From positions 3,038,001 through 3,102,000 of the forward strand of contig NZ_CP079218.1 in assembly GCF_019317285.1 (NCBI RefSeq): a stretch of DNA of 64,000 bases. The letters run 5' to 3'. Shown piece after piece: positions 61,763 through 64,000 of this stretch (position 1 is the first letter of the stretch; each line of letters begins with the position of its first letter). Source of the stretch: Pedobacter sp. D749. GTDB taxonomy: Bacteria; Bacteroidota; Bacteroidia; Sphingobacteriales; Sphingobacteriaceae. Below the pieces are notes generated by a model. The model searched no databases. It saw only the letters and a list, made by a program, of their open reading frames with translations, and was not told the DNA's origin. The position numbers were made by a program, and so were the translations under genes.

Positions 61763-64000
61763 ATGAATTTAAAAAAAGCAAACAAAAAACTAATTATCAA
61801 GTATTTAAGTGCAATTACTTTAAGTTTTATTTCATCATCAGTTTTTGGGCAAATTTTCAGCACAGCACAAAACCCACTTAGTGTAAAATGGAACTACATT
61901 TCATCAGGAGGCTTTAAAATCATCTATCCTGAAGAACTGGAGAAAGAAGCCCAAAGAATGGCCAACACCCTACCCTATATCTACACCAAGATTGGTTTGG
62001 GTTTGAGGCAACAAAAAACCACTATCCCACTCCTATTACAGAACCGCGGAACGGTTGCAAACGGCTTTGTTCAGCTGGGCCCGAAGAAGTCTGAATTTTA
62101 TGCTACACCGCCTCAATTTTTCGACAGTCAGGATTGGCTAAACAACCTCGCTGTACATGAGCTTAGACACATTGCACAGTTTGACAAATTGACAGAAACA
62201 CAGACTCACCCCTTTCCGGAGCTGGTTTACTTTGCCTACTTTGGTGCAGGAATACCCACCTGGTTTTTCGAAGGCGATGCGGTGGTTAACGAAACGGCGC
62301 TGACCTTTTCAGGCAGGGGCCGCCAGCCAAACTGGATCATGCCTTACCGGGCTTCAATTTTGGAAGGCAAAAAACTCAGCTACAGCAAAGCCTATTTTGG
62401 TTCGAACAAAGACGTAACACCAGGCTACTACCAAACCGGATATTTGATGGTAGCAGACATGAAAGAAAAATACGGTCAGTTCATTTCCGACAGTTTACTT
62501 GGCGACATTAGAAAAAGACCAGTGAGGCCTTACCCCTTTTCAAAAAGCTTAAAAAAATACACGGGTGAAAATACGCGACAATATTTTATAGCTACCCAAA
62601 ATAAGCTTGCCGAAAAATGGAAAATACAGGAAGAAAAATCAGCTTCAGAAAACTATGAAAGTTTAAATAAAAAAACATTGTTGGCTACGAATTATTTCTT
62701 ACCCGTTAGGATCAACAAAAACCAGATTTTAGCACTTAAAGAAAGTAAGACGGATGCCCGTTATTTTGTGATTGTTAACGAAGATAAAACGGAGCAAAAA
62801 TTATTCGGAATTGGTTATCAGGAACAGCCCTGGTTCAGCTTAAAAAACGACCTGCTGGTTTGGGATGAAATCCGTTACGATCCGCGATACAAACAGCGCA
62901 GTTATAGCGTAATCTGTTCATATAATTTAAAGACAAAAAAATTCAATAAGTTAAGCAGCAAAAGCAGGCTCTTCTCCCCTAGCCTTTCTGAAAACGGAAA
63001 GAAAATTATTGCAGCCAAAGTTGAACTCAATAACCAATTCAACCTGGTAGAGATCGATGCCGCTTCAGGAAAAATTTTAAAGACTTATCCAAATCCAGAT
63101 AATGAAATACTGCAGACACCAGCTTTCGATAAAACCGGAAATAAGATTGCTTATATCAGCGTAACGGAAAAAGGAAAAAGCTTGTGGCTGATGGATGGAG
63201 ATAAAAAATCGCAATTGATTTCTAACAGCAGACAACAGCTAAGCCGACCGATTTTTATTAACGATAAAATTGTTTTCAATGCACACTTCAATGGCATCGA
63301 TAATATTTACGCGATTGATCCCACTTCGAAAAAAATTACGGCATTAAGCGCATCTAAGTACGGCGCCTTTAATCCTACCGAAACCAGTGATGGAAAAATC
63401 ATTTTTAACGATTACAAAATCAACGGTTATGAAATTGCTGAAACTACCATTATAGAAAAACCTGTAGGCGAAAATAACTTTGTAGATTTTTCGGCCGCAG
63501 CAGAAAAGCAGGAAAATATCGGGAATGTTTTCGACAAAATACCGGATAGCACTTACCAATCTAAACGTTACCACCAAGCTTTAAATCTTTTCAGCATCCA
63601 CAGCATTATTCCGGTAATTGACAACGAATATGTTTTTGGTTTAGAACTGCAATCGAACAACCTGCTTAACACTATGGACTTTTATTCGGGTGCAAAATAC
63701 CACCGCGATTTAAAACGTTTCGAATACACAGCTGAAATTAGCTATAAAGCGCTCTATCCGGTGTTTAGTGTATTATACAGCAACCGCCCGAAAAGAACGT
63801 TCTACAGAGCTAAAAATGCGATACAACAAGGCGATTGGAGAGAGAACTATATCAAGCTTAACGCATCGCTTCCTTTATCGTTCAACGCACGTAATGAGAA
63901 CTATGCTTTTACACTAAATGCGGCGACCAGTTTTACGCAAAGATACATGCCGGAAAACATGCCAACCGGTTTTATACAGGAGCTTAAATTTCCGATGGAA
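61763..64000 (+). CDS. Large secreted protein: HExxH protease-like N-terminus, propeller, outer-membrane barrel (3' end outside window)
   Basis: 746 codons to the window edge. Signal peptide (about 1-29, ending FGQ), then a zinc-protease-like part with LAVHELRHIAQF (HELRH 132-136) and a downstream TWFFEGDAVVNETAL giving the Glu ligand of gluzincins. From about residue 220 to 560 a TolB-like beta-propeller with repeated DKTGNKIAYISVT-type blades, then from about 600 alternating strands with terminal aromatics (FEYTAEISYKALYPVFSVLY), as in outer-membrane barrels. Combination suggests a surface-anchored protease or assembly factor. The end and true size are unknown. Confidence 0.8.
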   Translation, partial: MNLKKANKKLIIKYLSAITLSFISSSVFGQIFSTAQNPLSVKWNYISSGGFKIIYPEELEKEAQRMANTLPYIYTKIGLGLRQQKTTIPLLLQNRGTVANGFVQLGPKKSEFYATPPQFFDSQDWLNNLAVHELRHIAQFDKLTETQTHPFPELVYFAYFGAGIPTWFFEGDAVVNETALTFSGRGRQPNWIMPYRASILEGKKLSYSKAYFGSNKDVTPGYYQTGYLMVADMKEKYGQFISDSLLGDIRKRPVRPYPFSKSLKKYTGENTRQYFIATQNKLAEKWKIQEEKSASENYESLNKKTLLATNYFLPVRINKNQILALKESKTDARYFVIVNEDKTEQKLFGIGYQEQPWFSLKNDLLVWDEIRYDPRYKQRSYSVICSYNLKTKKFNKLSSKSRLFSPSLSENGKKIIAAKVELNNQFNLVEIDAASGKILKTYPNPDNEILQTPAFDKTGNKIAYISVTEKGKSLWLMDGDKKSQLISNSRQQLSRPIFINDKIVFNAHFNGIDNIYAIDPTSKKITALSASKYGAFNPTETSDGKIIFNDYKINGYEIAETTIIEKPVGENNFVDFSAAAEKQENIGNVFDKIPDSTYQSKRYHQALNLFSIHSIIPVIDNEYVFGLELQSNNLLNTMDFYSGAKYHRDLKRFEYTAEISYKALYPVFSVLYSNRPKRTFYRAKNAIQQGDWRENYIKLNASLPLSFNARNENYAFTLNAATSFTQRYMPENMPTGFIQELKFPME

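Overview
The window looks like chromosomal DNA from a Sphingobacteriaceae-type Bacteroidota, probably Pedobacter or a close relative. The signs are many SPII lipoproteins, a C-terminal type IX secretion sorting domain (38629-39606), a DUF4397 lipoprotein beside an ECF sigma/anti-sigma pair, a TGT without the usual zinc cysteines, BlaI/M56 and HxlR regulators, PgaB-like deacetylases, and TAnnTTTG-type promoters with few Shine-Dalgarno sequences. Genus-level placement is inference.

Layout: 1-12.5 kb is core-like: a truncated S9 peptidase, two tandem polysaccharide deacetylase lipoproteins, a DUF3298 lipoprotein, GreA/B-like, DUF1801, nitroreductase, a YbiT-type ABC-F ATPase with one degenerate ATP site, DUF4397, ECF sigma plus anti-sigma and a Uma2 nuclease. 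A small AT-rich island (about 13.2-16.04 kb; three lipoproteins, tiny ORFs, one unknown protein) sits between an intact thioredoxin-domain gene (16039-18048) and a decayed second copy of that gene's 3' end (13129-13198). Then come a truncated DUF1016 gene, a dipeptide epimerase, a GH25 lysozyme and a 431-residue unknown, separated by structured dispersed repeats.

23.6-30.6 kb is an AT-rich accessory, defence-like island. It has a MITE-like hairpin, an XRE regulator with a membrane protein, a 409-residue unknown, a stand-alone reverse transcriptase (YSDD) with a structured 400-bp leader, and convergent to it a tight three-gene operon: a small protein with a Ser/Gly-rich N-terminus, a PfkB kinase fused to a nucleoside deoxyribosyltransferase, and a complete QueC-like enzyme. 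This operon is the best candidate for an undescribed system. A QueC-like enzyme next to a Gly-rich partner suggests nucleobase-protein conjugation, as I recall being reported for type IV CBASS.

30.9-44.7 kb has an unknown gene, 2.1 kb of dispersed hairpin repeats, MFS transporter, GH43, M20 dipeptidase, a T9SS-exported SGNH hydrolase, paired PH-domain membrane proteins, an NmrA-like oxidoreductase divergent from its HxlR regulator, and DUF493. A 337-bp tandem repeat then runs into the start of uvrD. 44.7-59.6 kb is housekeeping: UvrD/PcrA, SMC, a PIN-domain toxin-antitoxin pair, M28 peptidase, BlaI plus M56 sensor with a perfect 34-bp palindromic operator, RsmG, a GT2, TGT, an LptF/G permease and an EamA transporter. 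59.6-61.8 kb is non-coding and strongly A-rich. The window ends inside a large secreted protein with a zinc-protease motif, beta-propeller and predicted outer-membrane barrel.

I found no rRNA, no complete tRNA, no CRISPR array and no intact transposase or integrase.
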